DNA of 64,000 nucleotides from Cellulosimicrobium cellulans (GCF_016921195.1 NZ_JAFGYF010000006.1:212286-276285), one strand, 5' to 3'; shown: positions 8,653 to 19,734, counted from the first letter of the stretch. Program-made: numbers and translations. Notes: generated by a model not told the origin, from the letters alone.

Positions 8653-10251
8653 GTGATCTTCCGGACCGCCGCGACCACCGCCGCCCTCGCGATCGTCCTC
8701 GCGATCGTCGGGGCGGTCACGGGACCGCAGTGGGACCCGGTGCCCGTGACCGAGCACCTGGAGCCCGCGACGCCCGACACGACGATCGGCGGTCAGCCAC
8801 CCGGCGGCGCTGCTCCGGTCGGCACGTACGACGTGCGCGAGACGGACGTGACGATCCGGCTCGACGGCGCGACGGTCGGCGGCATCCTGCGCGAGCCCGT
8901 CGACGCCGGGGACGGCCTCCCGGGCGTGGTGTTCGTGCACGGGGCGGGCACGGGCCTCGCGACGGAGGCCTTCGTCGACGTCGCGGCCGACCTCGCGAGC
9001 GCGGGCGTCGTCACGCTCGTCCCGGACAAGCGCCTGGACACGTACACGACGCGCCACCGCGACTACGAGGCCATGGCACGCGACTACGAGCACTCCGTGA
9101 ACCTCCTGCGGGCACGACCGGGTGTCGACCCGGACCGGGTCGGCCTGTACGGGGAGTCGGAGGGCACGTGGATCGTGCCCGTCATGGCGGTCGAGGACCC
9201 GACGATCGCGTTCTCCGTCCTCGTGTCCGCCCCGGTCGTGCCGCCCCGCCAGCAGGCGGCGTTCGCGGTCGACAGCTACCTGCGCAACACCGACGTCCCG
9301 CACGGCGTGTTCCGGGCGATCCCGCGCGCGGTGGGCATGGCGATCCCGGGTGGAGGGTTCGAGTACGCCGACTTCGACGTCGAGCCGTTCCTCGAGCGGC
9401 TCACCCAGCCGGTCCTCGTCGTCTACGGCACCGCGGACCCGTCGATGCCGGTCGAGCAGGGCGCGCAGCAGGTCCTCGCCGCGACCGGCCCGTCGTCGGT
9501 GTCCGGCGGTGCCGACGTCACGGTCCGGTTCTACGAGGACGCGAACCACGGGATCAAGATCGACGACGTGCTCGTCCCCGACTTCCCGCGCGACGTCGGC
9601 GCGTGGATCACGTCCCTGCCGGCCAGCGCGACCGCGCTGCCGCAGATCGCCGGCGCCGAGCCGAACCAGCAGTACCTCGCCGGGCCCGTGCCCACCCCGC
9701 GCTGGCTCGGCAACGGGGACCTCTTCGTCGGGCTCGTCCTCGGGGCGGTCGGCCTGCTCGTGCTCGGACCGCTCGTCGGGCTCGTCGGCGGGCTCGTCCG
9801 ACGGCTGCGTCGCGTCGCCGGGCGGCCGGGCGAGCCCGCCGGGCTGGCGCCCGGCTTCCGCGTCCCGCTCGCGGGCCTCGGGCTGGGGGCGGTCGGGACG
9901 ACGGCGGCCCTCGTCGTCTACCTCGTCGCCGTCGCCCGGCTCGCGCTCGACTACGAGAAGGACGCGTGGGTCGTGCAGGGCGGCTGGGTGGGGGTCCGGC
10001 TCGTCGGCCTCGCCACGCTCGTCGCGGCGGCGCTGCTCATCAACCGCTCGGCCGAGGTCCGGGCCGCCCGTCGCACGGCGGCGGACGGCGCCGACGCGGC
10101 CGGCACGGGAGCGCTCGAGGGCGACCGGGCCGGGGCGCTGCGGGTCGCACGCGGCGTGACGACTCGCGTCATGCTGTGGTGCGTCGTCGCGGGCTCCGCC
10201 GTCCTGCTCGTGATCCTCGCGTACTGGGGCGTCTACCAGCTCGGCATCTAG
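8653..10251 (+). CDS. Alpha/beta hydrolase fused to a C-terminal membrane domain
   Basis: Predicted serine hydrolase anchored in the membrane. An N-terminal hydrophobic segment ([16 protein letters not shown]) leads into an extracytoplasmic alpha/beta-hydrolase domain (about 60-320). The nucleophile elbow is GESEG with Ser169; Asp262 (GTADPSMPV) and His299 (DANHGIK) complete a plausible catalytic triad. After about residue 350 come four hydrophobic segments forming a membrane domain that ordinary hydrolases of this type lack. The fold resembles DLH/acyl-peptidase-like hydrolases; the substrate is unknown. The leaderless -10 supports the GTG start. It stands alone between era and a small membrane protein. 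Confidence 0.8.
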   Translation: MIFRTAATTAALAIVLAIVGAVTGPQWDPVPVTEHLEPATPDTTIGGQPPGGAAPVGTYDVRETDVTIRLDGATVGGILREPVDAGDGLPGVVFVHGAGTGLATEAFVDVAADLASAGVVTLVPDKRLDTYTTRHRDYEAMARDYEHSVNLLRARPGVDPDRVGLYGESEGTWIVPVMAVEDPTIAFSVLVSAPVVPPRQQAAFAVDSYLRNTDVPHGVFRAIPRAVGMAIPGGGFEYADFDVEPFLERLTQPVLVVYGTADPSMPVEQGAQQVLAATGPSSVSGGADVTVRFYEDANHGIKIDDVLVPDFPRDVGAWITSLPASATALPQIAGAEPNQQYLAGPVPTPRWLGNGDLFVGLVLGAVGLLVLGPLVGLVGGLVRRLRRVAGRPGEPAGLAPGFRVPLAGLGLGAVGTTAALVVYLVAVARLALDYEKDAWVVQGGWVGVRLVGLATLVAAALLINRSAEVRAARRTAADGADAAGTGALEGDRAGALRVARGVTTRVMLWCVVAGSAVLLVILAYWGVYQLGI

Positions 10252-10331
10252 GGCGCGCCGCGCGCGGCCTGCCCCCGACCCCGGTGTCGCCCCGTGCATG
10301 ATGGGTGACAGGACTCGAGCGAGGGACTCTC

Positions 10332-10814
10332 ATGGAGGAGCAGCACGTCGGGGAGCAGCCCGGCTCGGCTCGGCGTCCGCGCCTGCGCCTGCCGGTCTGG
10401 GTCGGGACGACCGCCGTCGTGGTCGGGGCTCTCGTCGTCGTCGCTCTCCTGGTGTCACGGCTCTCCGGGGGTAGCCGAGAGTGCCCGGCGATCGCCTACT
10501 CCAGCCTTCTCGAGGTCGTGCTGTCGGGGGACACCGCCGCAGTGGCCCACCTCCAGCTGCGTGACGGCGACGACGAGGAATGGCCGCCGCTGCCGACGGG
10601 TCCGGACACGGCAGAACGCGCTGACCCGACGTCGCGGGACGGCGACACCTGGACCCTCACGCTCTTCGGCCCGACGAACCCGATCGGGCTCCGCGCGCTC
10701 GACGACGACGGCAACGTCCTCGCCCAGACCGAGAGAACCGTGGAGATGGTCCGCGTCGGAGGTTCCGCAGCGTGCGGCGGTCCGCTGGAGGGGCGTATCG
10801 GCTGGACGCTCTGA
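10332..10814 (+). CDS. Hypothetical single-pass membrane protein
   Basis: Not recognised. A 160-residue product with a basic N terminus (RRPRLRLPVW), one membrane segment at about 24-45 (GTTAVVVGALVVVALLVSRL) and an extracytoplasmic domain of about 110 residues rich in Asp and Thr. It has two cysteines, in RECPAI and ACGGPLEG, that could form a disulfide outside the cell. The ATG at 10332 is chosen over the GTG at 10305 because GAGGG sits 7 nt before it. Base composition is like its neighbours. It may be a secreted accessory of the beta-propeller protein that follows, but only proximity supports that. Confidence 0.65.
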   Translation: MEEQHVGEQPGSARRPRLRLPVWVGTTAVVVGALVVVALLVSRLSGGSRECPAIAYSSLLEVVLSGDTAAVAHLQLRDGDDEEWPPLPTGPDTAERADPTSRDGDTWTLTLFGPTNPIGLRALDDDGNVLAQTERTVEMVRVGGSAACGGPLEGRIGWTL

Positions 10815-10958
10815 CGCACGAGCTGCGCCGGACGGAGCCTGTCCCGGTCTCCCGTCTCCCGGACCCCGGTGACGACACGCCGTCGCGTCGGTGGTGCCGG
10901 GGACGCGACATGGCGGGTGAACCCGCGCGCTCGCGCGGCGTGCCGGTCGGCCCGTGCC

Positions 10959-10964
10959 TATCGT
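10959..10964 (+). promoter_or_regulatory. Putative leaderless -10 box of the beta-propeller gene
   Basis: TATCGT, 6 nt before the GTG at 10971. The intervening GGAGGC abuts the start codon and is too close to serve as a ribosome binding site, so a leaderless start is the better reading. Confidence 0.5.
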
Positions 10965-10970
10965 GGAGGC

Positions 10971-12569
10971 GTGAGGCGCCGTCGGCTCGCGCAGGACCGG
11001 GCGGCTCGTGCCGGGCAGACGACCCACGAGCCGACGACGGACGGTGCCGGGGCACCGGCGAGCTTCGTCAGCTTCGAGCTCCTTCCGCCCGAGCTGCGTA
11101 CCGACGACCGCTTCGACGCCGTGTTCGACGTCGAACCGGAGCCCGACCCCGGTACGCGACCGCGCACCCGGACGGCTCGGCGCGCTCCCGGCATCGCCTC
11201 TCGCGGGACGGGCGGCGAGGACGCCCGTCCCGCGTCCCCACCCGTCGACCACGGAGCACCGACCACGCGGACGGGCGCACCGAACGAGCCGCCCCGCGGT
11301 GACGACCGGGACGCGGCCCCGCGCCGCGCCTGGTACGCGCACCCGGTGCCGTGGGTCGCCGTCGGGGTGGCGGCGGCGCTCGCGGGATCCGTGGCGTTCA
11401 CGGCCTCGATGGAGGATGCCCGCCCCGTCGACGTCACGGCGCTCGCGGGCGGGCTGCGACCGCTCGACGAGCCTCCCGCGCCGCGCTGGACGGTCCCCGT
11501 GGAGCCGGGGACGGGGCTCGTCCCGGCGGTCGGCGCCGTCGTCACGGTCGACGGCGCTCTCACCGGGTACGCCGTCGAGGACGGCTCGGTGCTCTGGCGG
11601 TCCGAGTTCCTCGGCGACCGCGCGACGTGCCTGCCCGCACCGGGCGAGCCCGCCCGGGAGGTGGTGGTGTGCGCCGTCCCGACGGGGTGGCGCGAGCAGG
11701 TTGCCCGGATCGTCACCGTCCGCTCGGCGACGGGAGAGGTCCTCGGGGACCGCACGGTCGAGACCGCCGGCCGCCTGTCCGTCGTGCCGATCGGCGCCGC
11801 CGACGTCGTGCGCGCCTGGTGGCGCGGCGACGAGGTCGCGCTCGTGCGCGAGGACGCCGCGACGGGCGAGGTGCGCTGGGAGCGCGCGCTCGAGCACGAC
11901 GGGCTGGGCCGCGGGGGCGACGTCGTGCTCGACGTCCGGCGCGGCGTCGTCGACGTCCTGGCTCCCGGGGTCGCGGCCGCACTCACCGAGGACGGACGCG
12001 CCCTGGTCGAGGACGACGTGTGGACCATCGTGCGGCTCCAGGACGGGCGCTACGTGGGCAACGAGTACGGTCGCGGCACGGCGACCGTGTTCACGGCGGC
12101 GGGCGAGCCGGCCTTCCGTGTCGAGGGTCGGGTCCTCGAGGCGCCGCTCTCCGACGGCTCCGCGCCGGGCGTGCTCGTCACGAACACGTTCGGGAGCATC
12201 GTCGGGGTGGACGCCGCGACCGGCTCGGCGCTGTGGTCCCTGCCGGGGACCGGCCTGCGGGCCGTCGCCCGCGTGGACGGGCGGGTCGTCGTCCAGACGG
12301 ACTCGACCTATCGCAGCGTCGACGCGCGCACGGGCGAGGAGGCCTGGGCGGTCGAGCTCGACGACGACGGTCCGGGACCGGTGCTCACGGACGGGAGGTC
12401 GATCTACGTCACCGAACGAGGTGCCGAGGGGCCGGGGCTCGTGGCGATCGCGCTCGACGACGGGGCCGTCGAGTGGCGCTGGGCCCTGCCCGAGGACACG
12501 TACCACGTCGTCGCGGTCGAGGGACGCCTCTTCCTCCTCGGCGCCGACCGGCTGACCGCCGTCTCCTGA
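10971..12569 (+). CDS. Membrane-anchored PQQ-like beta-propeller protein
   Basis: 532-residue protein with a long, charged, probably disordered cytoplasmic N-terminal part (1-123), one membrane segment (about 125-146, PWVAVGVAAALAGSVAF) and an extracytoplasmic domain built of repeated blades. The blades show the PQQ/BamB-like pattern of a turn with DAATG or DARTGE followed by ALWSL or EAWAVEL (for example ALWSLPGTG, EAWAVELDD, VEWRWALPED). Such propellers usually scaffold protein contacts; no cofactor or catalytic residues can be assigned. Short motifs such as SFELLPPELR occur near the N terminus. Function unknown. Confidence 0.75.
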   Translation: MRRRRLAQDRAARAGQTTHEPTTDGAGAPASFVSFELLPPELRTDDRFDAVFDVEPEPDPGTRPRTRTARRAPGIASRGTGGEDARPASPPVDHGAPTTRTGAPNEPPRGDDRDAAPRRAWYAHPVPWVAVGVAAALAGSVAFTASMEDARPVDVTALAGGLRPLDEPPAPRWTVPVEPGTGLVPAVGAVVTVDGALTGYAVEDGSVLWRSEFLGDRATCLPAPGEPAREVVVCAVPTGWREQVARIVTVRSATGEVLGDRTVETAGRLSVVPIGAADVVRAWWRGDEVALVREDAATGEVRWERALEHDGLGRGGDVVLDVRRGVVDVLAPGVAAALTEDGRALVEDDVWTIVRLQDGRYVGNEYGRGTATVFTAAGEPAFRVEGRVLEAPLSDGSAPGVLVTNTFGSIVGVDAATGSALWSLPGTGLRAVARVDGRVVVQTDSTYRSVDARTGEEAWAVELDDDGPGPVLTDGRSIYVTERGAEGPGLVAIALDDGAVEWRWALPEDTYHVVAVEGRLFLLGADRLTAVS

Positions 12570-12698
12570 GCCGGTCCGGATCGGGGACCGTGCCGCGTGG
12601 GCGCTTGAAGACGCACGTGATGAACCGGTAGAAACGGTCGGGGCCCTGGGCCCGGCGTGCGTGCGTCCGGCACGGCGCGACAGCGTAGGGAGTGCACG

Positions 12699-14792
12699 AT
12701 GACCAACCAGACAGAGCCGGCCGAGGACCCGCAGCCCGGCGCTGCGGGCGCCGGGCCGACCACGGCGCCCGAGGGCGCCGCGGTGGGTGACGGGGACTCC
12801 ACGGCCGAGCACGCGGCCACCGGCGAGGAAGGCGGCGAGGCGACGGCGACGGGCGGGGCACCGGACGGACCCGGCGCCCTGTCTCCCTTCGCCGGGATCC
12901 CCGTGAGCGACTACGTGCGCGACGGCGTCGCCGCGCTCCTGCTGCTCGTGTCCCTCGCGCTGCCGTGGGACGCCGCGAGCCGCGCGTCCGACAAGATCGA
13001 GGTCGTCCTGCTGACGATCCTCTCCCTGCTCACCCTCGCGCTGCCGTACCTCGCGCGCACCGGGGTGCTGCCCGCGACGTGGACCGTGCACACCACGCGG
13101 AAGGTCCGCCTGCTCGCGAACGCCCCGTACGTCCTGCTCGTCGGGGTGTACCTCGTCGTCGACGTCGTCGGGGGCGGCGACTTCAGCGACGGGTGGGGCG
13201 GCGTGGGCTCCGCGGCCGCGCTCGGGCTCGCGGGCGCGCTCCTCGCGGCGCAGCCGCGCCAGAGCGAGCTCGGCCCGCAGGACCAGGACCGCGCCGTCAC
13301 GAGCCGGTGGCTCCAGGCGCTCCTCGTCGGTGCCGCCGTCCTCGCGGTGACCGTCCTGCTCACGGTCGTCCTCACCGTCACGGGGACCCGCTTCGGCGGC
13401 GCCCTCTTCGTCCTGCTCGTGCTCGTCTCCGCGCTGTTCGTCCTCGCGCTCGCCGGGCTGCCGACGTACGGCACGTGGCGCCGGTCCGAGGCGGCGCGCC
13501 TCACGCTCGTCGGGCTGGGCGTCATCCTCGCGGTGGCGTTCGTGCTCGGCTCGGGCAACAACGGGCTCGTCACGATCGAGAGCACGCACGGCGGCCGGTT
13601 CGGGCTCGTGCTCGTCCCGGCGCTCGCGGCGATCGCCGCCGCGCCCGCCGTGCACCGGGCGATGACTGCCGCCGACCCGGTGACGACCTGGGTGCGCGTC
13701 GCCGTGAACGCCCTCGACCTCGCGCTCGTCGTCGCCGGGTACGTCGCCGTGACCGCCGTGCTCACGCTGGCCGAGGGCGCTCGCGGCGTGCCGGTCGTGC
13801 TCGCCGTCGTGGTGGGCGTGCTCGCCGCGGCCGTCGCGTTCGTCGCGCGCCGCTCGCTCGCGCGCGACGCGACGTCGGGTCGCCCGCTCGCCCTCGGCGG
13901 TGCCGGTGTCGTCGCCCTGCTGGGCATCGTCCTGCTCGTCGTGACGTCCAACCGGGTCGTGTTCGGCGGCGGCGTGGAGCACGTGCTCCTCGCGTTCGGT
14001 CTCCCGCTGCTCGTCGTCGGCGCCCTGACCGTCCCGCGCGAGGTGCGCGCGTACTTCGCCGAGCACCGTCCGGTGCCGGCCGCCGCCGGCGCGACGGCGC
14101 AGGCGTACGTGTGGCAGCCGCCCGCCCCGAAGCCGGCCCGGCCGGCGCCCGTCGCCCACCCGGGCCCCGTGGCGGGGCAGCAGCCTGCGGGGGCCTACCC
14201 GGCGACCCCGCACGGCGGAACGGGGTACCCGGGTGCCGCGCAGACCGGTCCGGTCGCCGCGCAGCAGCCCGACCAGGGCCGCTGGGCACCCGCGGGTGGC
14301 GACGCCACCGAGGTCCTCCCGGTCCAGGCGGTCGAGCCCGAGCGCAGCGGGTACGCGGCGCGCCCGGGGCTGGACCCGGACCAGGGTCCGTCGACCGCGG
14401 TCATGCCGGCGTACCAGGAGGGGCAGCCCGGTACCGGTCCGCAGCCGACCGCACAGCCCGGCGCCGGCTACCCCGCACAGGGGTACGGCCAGCAGCACGC
14501 TCAGCAGGGACACCCGCAGCAGGCGCAGCAGGGCTACGGCACGGGCTACGGGCAGCAGCCGGCCGCGCAGCCGCCGCAGTCGTACTCCCCGCCCGCCCAG
14601 GTGCCCGGCTTCACCGCCGCCCAGGCGCTCGATCCGAGCACGCCGCTCGAGGTCCTCGCGCAGATCGTCCAGGACGCGCCGCACCTGCGTCCGCAGGTGG
14701 CGGCGAACCCGTCCACCTACCCGGCGCTGCTCGAGTGGCTCGGCAACCTCGGCGACCCCGCCGTCGACGCGGCGCTGCGCTCGCGCCGCTGA
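12699..14792 (+). CDS. Multi-pass membrane protein with Pro/Gln-rich linker and LRV-like C-terminal module
   Basis: Large 697-residue protein of unknown function. The first 65 residues are acidic and low in complexity. About 70-465 holds ten to twelve hydrophobic helices. About 470-635 is a linker of Pro, Gly, Gln and Tyr (PAQGYGQQHAQQGHPQQ). The last 60 residues form a helical module beginning ALDPSTPLEVLAQIVQDAP and ending with PALLEWLGNLGDPAVDAALRSRR. I recognise this ending as resembling leucine-rich-repeat-variant modules seen at the termini of many actinobacterial proteins, but not as a named function. A ribosome binding site (AGGGAG) precedes the ATG at 12699. A strong terminator follows immediately. 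Confidence 0.75.
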   Translation: MTNQTEPAEDPQPGAAGAGPTTAPEGAAVGDGDSTAEHAATGEEGGEATATGGAPDGPGALSPFAGIPVSDYVRDGVAALLLLVSLALPWDAASRASDKIEVVLLTILSLLTLALPYLARTGVLPATWTVHTTRKVRLLANAPYVLLVGVYLVVDVVGGGDFSDGWGGVGSAAALGLAGALLAAQPRQSELGPQDQDRAVTSRWLQALLVGAAVLAVTVLLTVVLTVTGTRFGGALFVLLVLVSALFVLALAGLPTYGTWRRSEAARLTLVGLGVILAVAFVLGSGNNGLVTIESTHGGRFGLVLVPALAAIAAAPAVHRAMTAADPVTTWVRVAVNALDLALVVAGYVAVTAVLTLAEGARGVPVVLAVVVGVLAAAVAFVARRSLARDATSGRPLALGGAGVVALLGIVLLVVTSNRVVFGGGVEHVLLAFGLPLLVVGALTVPREVRAYFAEHRPVPAAAGATAQAYVWQPPAPKPARPAPVAHPGPVAGQQPAGAYPATPHGGTGYPGAAQTGPVAAQQPDQGRWAPAGGDATEVLPVQAVEPERSGYAARPGLDPDQGPSTAVMPAYQEGQPGTGPQPTAQPGAGYPAQGYGQQHAQQGHPQQAQQGYGTGYGQQPAAQPPQSYSPPAQVPGFTAAQALDPSTPLEVLAQIVQDAPHLRPQVAANPSTYPALLEWLGNLGDPAVDAALRSRR

Positions 14793-14797
14793 ACACC

Positions 14798-14842
14798 CGA
14801 CGACGCCCGGTCACCTCCCCACGAGGTGACCGGGCGTCGTCG
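14798..14842 (+). terminator. Strong terminator hairpin
   Basis: Perfect 19-bp stem, starting CGACGACGCCCGG and closing with its complement, around the 7-nt loop CCCCACG. It starts 5 nt after the stop of the multi-pass membrane protein and isolates that gene from the leuA leader. Confidence 0.88.
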
Positions 14843-14935
14843 TGGCCGCCGCGGGGAGGAGCGGTCCCGTCGCGGGCGTACCCGCGACGACGTGCCCGAG
14901 GAGCGGACGTCCCCGGGGCACGCGCGGCGGAGGAG

Positions 14936-14941
14936 TACAGT
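14936..14941 (+). promoter_or_regulatory. Putative -10 box of the leuA leader transcript
   Basis: TACAGT lies 6 nt before the GTG of the leader peptide at 14948, so the leader ORF appears to be translated from a leaderless mRNA. No clear -35. Confidence 0.55.
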
Positions 14942-14947
14942 GGCGTC

Positions 14948-14998
14948 GTGCACCTGATGCGGCCGCTCCTCCTTCGTTGCCGCGGCGAGGCTCTCTAG
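14948..14998 (+). CDS. leuL: Leucine-rich leader peptide of leuA
   Basis: A 16-codon ORF reading VHLMRPLLLRCRGEAL. Five of 16 residues are Leu, three of them consecutive (CTC CTC CTT at 14966-14974). It lies between the leader promoter and leuA, ends 66 nt before the leuA start, and overlaps a hairpin that a ribosome stalled at the Leu codons would disrupt. This is the classic arrangement of amino-acid attenuation, and leucine leader peptides before leuA are known in actinobacteria. Too short for usual gene calling. Confidence 0.75.
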   Translation: MHLMRPLLLRCRGEAL

Positions 14999-15034
14999 CC
15001 GGTCCCTCGTCGCGGTGGTCGGTGTGCCGGCTGA
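14980..15034 (+). promoter_or_regulatory. Attenuator-type RNA structures between leuL and leuA
   Basis: CCGCGGCGAGG (14980-14990) pairs with CCTCGTCGCGG (15005-15015) in an 11-bp stem with one G-U pair. AGCCGG (14997-15002), inside its loop, can instead pair with CCGGCT (15027-15032). The two pairings could be alternative states set by ribosome position on leuL. There is no T-run, so control may act by Rho or on translation rather than by intrinsic termination. Confidence 0.55.
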
Positions 15035-16846
<1,812 letters not shown>

Positions 16847-16852
16847 CACCTC

Positions 16853-16888
16853 ACGGAGCCCCGCCCGACGCGTCGGGCGGGGCTCCGT
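16853..16888 (+). terminator. Terminator after leuA
   Basis: Perfect 36-nt palindrome with arms starting ACGGAGCCCCGCCCGACG, 7 nt after the leuA stop. Confidence 0.88.
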
Positions 16889-17035
16889 CGTGCTCGGTTC
16901 CCGACCCCAGGGCCCGGCTCCACCGGCCGGGAGTGTCGCGCTCGCCGCCCGTCGCACCGCGGACCGCCCGGGTATGACGCGACCCGTACCGCGGAGCCGG
17001 CACCGGGCGTGGGCGGGATGACGGAGAATGGGGGA

Positions 17036-17836
17036 GTGGTGCTGTACCGAGACGACGCGATCGTGCTGCGCGCCCAGAAGCTGGGCGAGGCGGACCGCAT
17101 CGTCACCCTCCTCACGCGCGAGCACGGCAAGGTGCGCGCGGTGGGCAAGGGGGTACGGCGCACGTCGTCGCGGTTCGGGGCGCGGCTGGAGCCGTTCATG
17201 GTCGTCGACGTCCAGCTCTACGTCGGCCGTTCGCTGGACACGGTGACGCAGGCGGAGACGATCGGCCCGTACGCGCGGCGGATCTGCGAGGACTACGGCC
17301 TGTACACGGCGGGCGCGGCGATGCTGGAGACGGCGGAGCGGCTCGTCGCGGACGAGCGGGAGCCCGCGGTGCAGCAGTACTGGCTGCTCGCGGGGGCGCT
17401 CCGGGCGTTGTCCGAGCAGGCGCACGCACCGGGCCTCGTCCTGGACTCCTACCTCCTGCGCGCCCTGGCCGTCGCGGGCTGGGCGCCGTCGTTCGTCGAC
17501 TGCGCGCGGTGCGGCGAGCCCGGTCCGCACCACGCGTTCGCCGTCGCGCAGGGCGGCGCGGTGTGCTCGCGCTGCCGCCCGCCCGGGTCGACGGCGCCCG
17601 CCCCCCAGACCTTCGCCCTGCTCGCCGCGCTGCTCGCGGGGGAGTGGGAGACCGCCGACGCGTCGGACGCCCGGCACCGCAAGGAAGCGAGCGGCCTCGT
17701 GGCCGCGTACAGCCAATACCACCTGGAGAGAACGTTGCGATCACTGCGCATGGTCGAGCGGGACGCGCCCGCCGCCTCGCCCGCCGGACCGGTCGGCGTC
17801 CCTGCGGACCCGCGGGCCACCGGGGCGGACGCCTGA
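17036..17836 (+). CDS. recO: DNA repair protein RecO
   Basis: RecFOR-pathway protein that loads RecA onto SSB-coated single-stranded DNA. The 266-residue product opens with [27 protein letters not shown] (OB-fold) and continues with [24 protein letters not shown], both typical. A zinc-binding cluster CARCGEPG...CSRCRPPG is at about 159-184. Several in-frame starts exist (GTG 17009, ATG 17018, GTG 17036, GTG 17039). 17036 is chosen because it aligns with the conserved N terminus and follows GAGAAT by 6 nt. The stop overlaps the uppS start (TGATG), so the two genes are coupled. Confidence 0.94.
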   Translation: MVLYRDDAIVLRAQKLGEADRIVTLLTREHGKVRAVGKGVRRTSSRFGARLEPFMVVDVQLYVGRSLDTVTQAETIGPYARRICEDYGLYTAGAAMLETAERLVADEREPAVQQYWLLAGALRALSEQAHAPGLVLDSYLLRALAVAGWAPSFVDCARCGEPGPHHAFAVAQGGAVCSRCRPPGSTAPAPQTFALLAALLAGEWETADASDARHRKEASGLVAAYSQYHLERTLRSLRMVERDAPAASPAGPVGVPADPRATGADA

Positions 17837-18627
17837 TGGCGAAGCGGTCGTACGTGCCGCCGTTCGCGCACCCGAGCGGCGAGCGGGCTCCCGCCATCCC
17901 GGCGCAGTTCGTGCCGAACCACGTGGCCGTCGTCATGGACGGCAACGGCCGCTGGGCCAACGCGCGCGGGCTGCCGCGCACCGCGGGCCACGAGGCCGGC
18001 GAGGCGGCGCTGCTCGACGTCGTCGCGGGCGCGATCGAGATCGGCGTCAAGCACGTCTCGGCGTACGCGTTCTCGACCGAGAACTGGAAGCGCTCGCCCG
18101 AGGAGGTCCGCTTCCTCATGGGCTTCAACCGCGACGTCATCCGCCGCCGCCGCGACGAGATGGACTCGTGGGGCGTGCGCGTGCGGTGGGCGGGGCGCCG
18201 CCCCCGCCTGTGGACGTCCGTGATCAAGGAGCTCGAGATCGCGGAGGAGCAGACGAAGGACAACGACGTCTGCACGCTGACGATGTGCGTCAACTACGGG
18301 GGCCGTGCGGAGATCGCCGACGCGGCGGCCGCCATCGCGCGCGAGGTCGCGGCCGGGCGGCTCGACCCGGGCAAGATCACCGAGCGCACCGTCCAGCAGC
18401 ACCTCGACGAGCCCGACCTCCCGGACGTCGACCTCTTCCTGCGCAGCTCGGGAGAGCAGCGCACGTCCAACTTCATGATCTGGCAGGCCGCGTACGCCGA
18501 GCTCGTGTTCCTCCCGGAGCCGTGGCCCGACGTCGACCGCCGGTCGCTGTGGCGCGCGGTCGAGGAGTACGCGCGCCGCGACCGCCGCTACGGCGGCGCC
18601 GTGGACGCGGTGGGCGGCACCGCCTGA
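17836..18627 (+). CDS. uppS: Isoprenyl transferase (undecaprenyl diphosphate synthase family)
   Basis: Cis-prenyltransferase that elongates an allylic diphosphate with isopentenyl units to make the lipid carrier for cell-wall synthesis. The 263-residue protein contains [13 protein letters not shown] (pyrophosphate-binding Asp), [14 protein letters not shown], and [15 protein letters not shown] near the C terminus, all family hallmarks. Chain length (decaprenyl or undecaprenyl) cannot be told from the motifs. Starts one base before the end of recO. No terminator seen before the next gene, which has its own -10. Confidence 0.95.
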   Translation: MAKRSYVPPFAHPSGERAPAIPAQFVPNHVAVVMDGNGRWANARGLPRTAGHEAGEAALLDVVAGAIEIGVKHVSAYAFSTENWKRSPEEVRFLMGFNRDVIRRRRDEMDSWGVRVRWAGRRPRLWTSVIKELEIAEEQTKDNDVCTLTMCVNYGGRAEIADAAAAIAREVAAGRLDPGKITERTVQQHLDEPDLPDVDLFLRSSGEQRTSNFMIWQAAYAELVFLPEPWPDVDRRSLWRAVEEYARRDRRYGGAVDAVGGTA

Positions 18628-18671
18628 CGTCGCGCCCCGGTCGCCGTCGCGCCGGCGTGGGCGCCGACCGG

Positions 18672-18677
18672 TAGCGT
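18672..18677 (+). promoter_or_regulatory. Putative leaderless -10 box of the VOC gene
   Basis: TAGCGT, 7 nt before the ATG at 18685. It supports that ATG over the upstream GTG at 18676, which overlaps the box. Confidence 0.5.
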
Positions 18678-18684
18678 GCGCGCC

Positions 18685-19062
18685 ATGGCTCTGAGCATCG
18701 GCATGGTGACCGTGGACTCCACCGACCCCCGTCCGCTGGCGCAGTGGTGGGCGCGCCAGCTCAATGGGCGGGTCGTCGACGAGTCGGACGGTTGGTTCCT
18801 CGAGGTCGTGCCCGCCGAGGGCGTGACCGCCCCGGTCCTCGGCTTCCAGCGCGTCGACGACCCGACCCCCGGCAAGAACAGGCTGCACCTGGACCTCGGG
18901 ACGTCGGACCGGGAGGCGGACGTCGCGGCGCTCGTCGCCGACGGGGCGACGTTCGTCGCCGAGCACACGATGCCGGGTTACCGCTGGGCCGTGCTCGCCG
19001 ACCCGCAGGGCAACCAGTTCTGCGTCGGTGCGGCCGACGCCTCCGCGACGGCGGTCGGCTGA
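18685..19062 (+). CDS. VOC/glyoxalase-like domain protein
   Basis: Small single-domain protein of the vicinal-oxygen-chelate superfamily (125 aa). It shows the paired beta-alpha-beta-beta-beta pattern: MVTVDSTDPRPLAQWWARQL, then LGFQRVDDPTPGKNRLHLDL, then MPGYRWAVLADPQGNQFCV. The Asp-Pro-x-Gly-Asn-x-Phe-Cys ending is standard for the glyoxalase-like branch. Catalytic activity is uncertain, since the superfamily includes glyoxalases, dioxygenases and antibiotic-binding proteins. Monocistronic, convergent with the zinc operon. Confidence 0.85.
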   Translation: MALSIGMVTVDSTDPRPLAQWWARQLNGRVVDESDGWFLEVVPAEGVTAPVLGFQRVDDPTPGKNRLHLDLGTSDREADVAALVADGATFVAEHTMPGYRWAVLADPQGNQFCVGAADASATAVG

Positions 19063-19125
19063 GGCGGGGCCGGGCAGCAGGAGGAAGACCGTCGTGCACG
19101 ATCGGACTACCGGCCGCGCGCCGGC

Positions 19126-19731
19126 TCATCGGTCGAGGCGCGGCGCGTCCTTCGCGTCGGGGGCGCGGGCGTCGGCGTCGAGGGCGACGCCGTGCCCGTC
19201 GAGCGCGACGATCGACCCTGCCACGACCCCGGGATCTCGAGCGGCCCGACGGCGGACCGTGACGACCACCCCGACGACCACGGCGAGAACGAGCGCGACG
19301 AGCACCGCGACGCCCCAGGGCGACCCCGTGGCCGCGGCGAAGGCGGCCGTCCACACCGCCCAGCCCACGGTCGCGTAGATCGTCGCGTGGACCGCGCAGC
19401 CGAGCGTCATCGCGGCGAGGTAGCGGCCGAACGGCATGCGGACGACGCCGGCAGCGGCGTTGACGACGGTCTTGGTGCCGGTCGCGAGGAACGACACGGG
19501 GACGGCGAGGACGCCCCACCGCCGGACGGTCTCGATCCCGCGCGCGGCGGAGCGCCCGGAGAGCCACGCGTGGACGCGTGCGACCCACGGCCTCACGGGG
19601 CGCGTGCGGTCGAGCGTCCACGTCGTGACGAGCCGCGCGATCCAGTACGTCGCCTGCGTCCGCACGAACGCGATCGCGAAGAAGAACGCGAAGAGCGCGG
19701 CGAACGGGGCGCCGTCCAGCGCGTCGGGCAC
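19126..19731 (-). CDS. DedA/VTT-like membrane protein
   Basis: 201-residue membrane protein with about four hydrophobic stretches. The central part (RRWGVLAVPVSFLATGTKTVVNAAAGVVRMPFGRYLAAMTLG) resembles the DedA/VTT family core, in which an Arg- and Gly-containing re-entrant segment precedes AG..RM and a long helix. DedA proteins act in lipid scrambling and envelope homeostasis; which role applies here is unknown. GTG start 3 nt after the zur stop, so it is probably the last gene of the znuACB-zur operon. The C-terminal tail is charged and probably disordered. Confidence 0.7.
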   Translation of the reverse strand: MPDALDGAPFAALFAFFFAIAFVRTQATYWIARLVTTWTLDRTRPVRPWVARVHAWLSGRSAARGIETVRRWGVLAVPVSFLATGTKTVVNAAAGVVRMPFGRYLAAMTLGCAVHATIYATVGWAVWTAAFAAATGSPWGVAVLVALVLAVVVGVVVTVRRRAARDPGVVAGSIVALDGHGVALDADARAPDAKDAPRLDR

Positions 19732-19734
19732 GGC

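Noticed and set aside
10455..14684. A 1409-residue minus-strand frame
   Set aside because: Arg/Gly-rich shadow of the propeller and multi-pass membrane genes; high-GC DNA often lacks stops in this frame.
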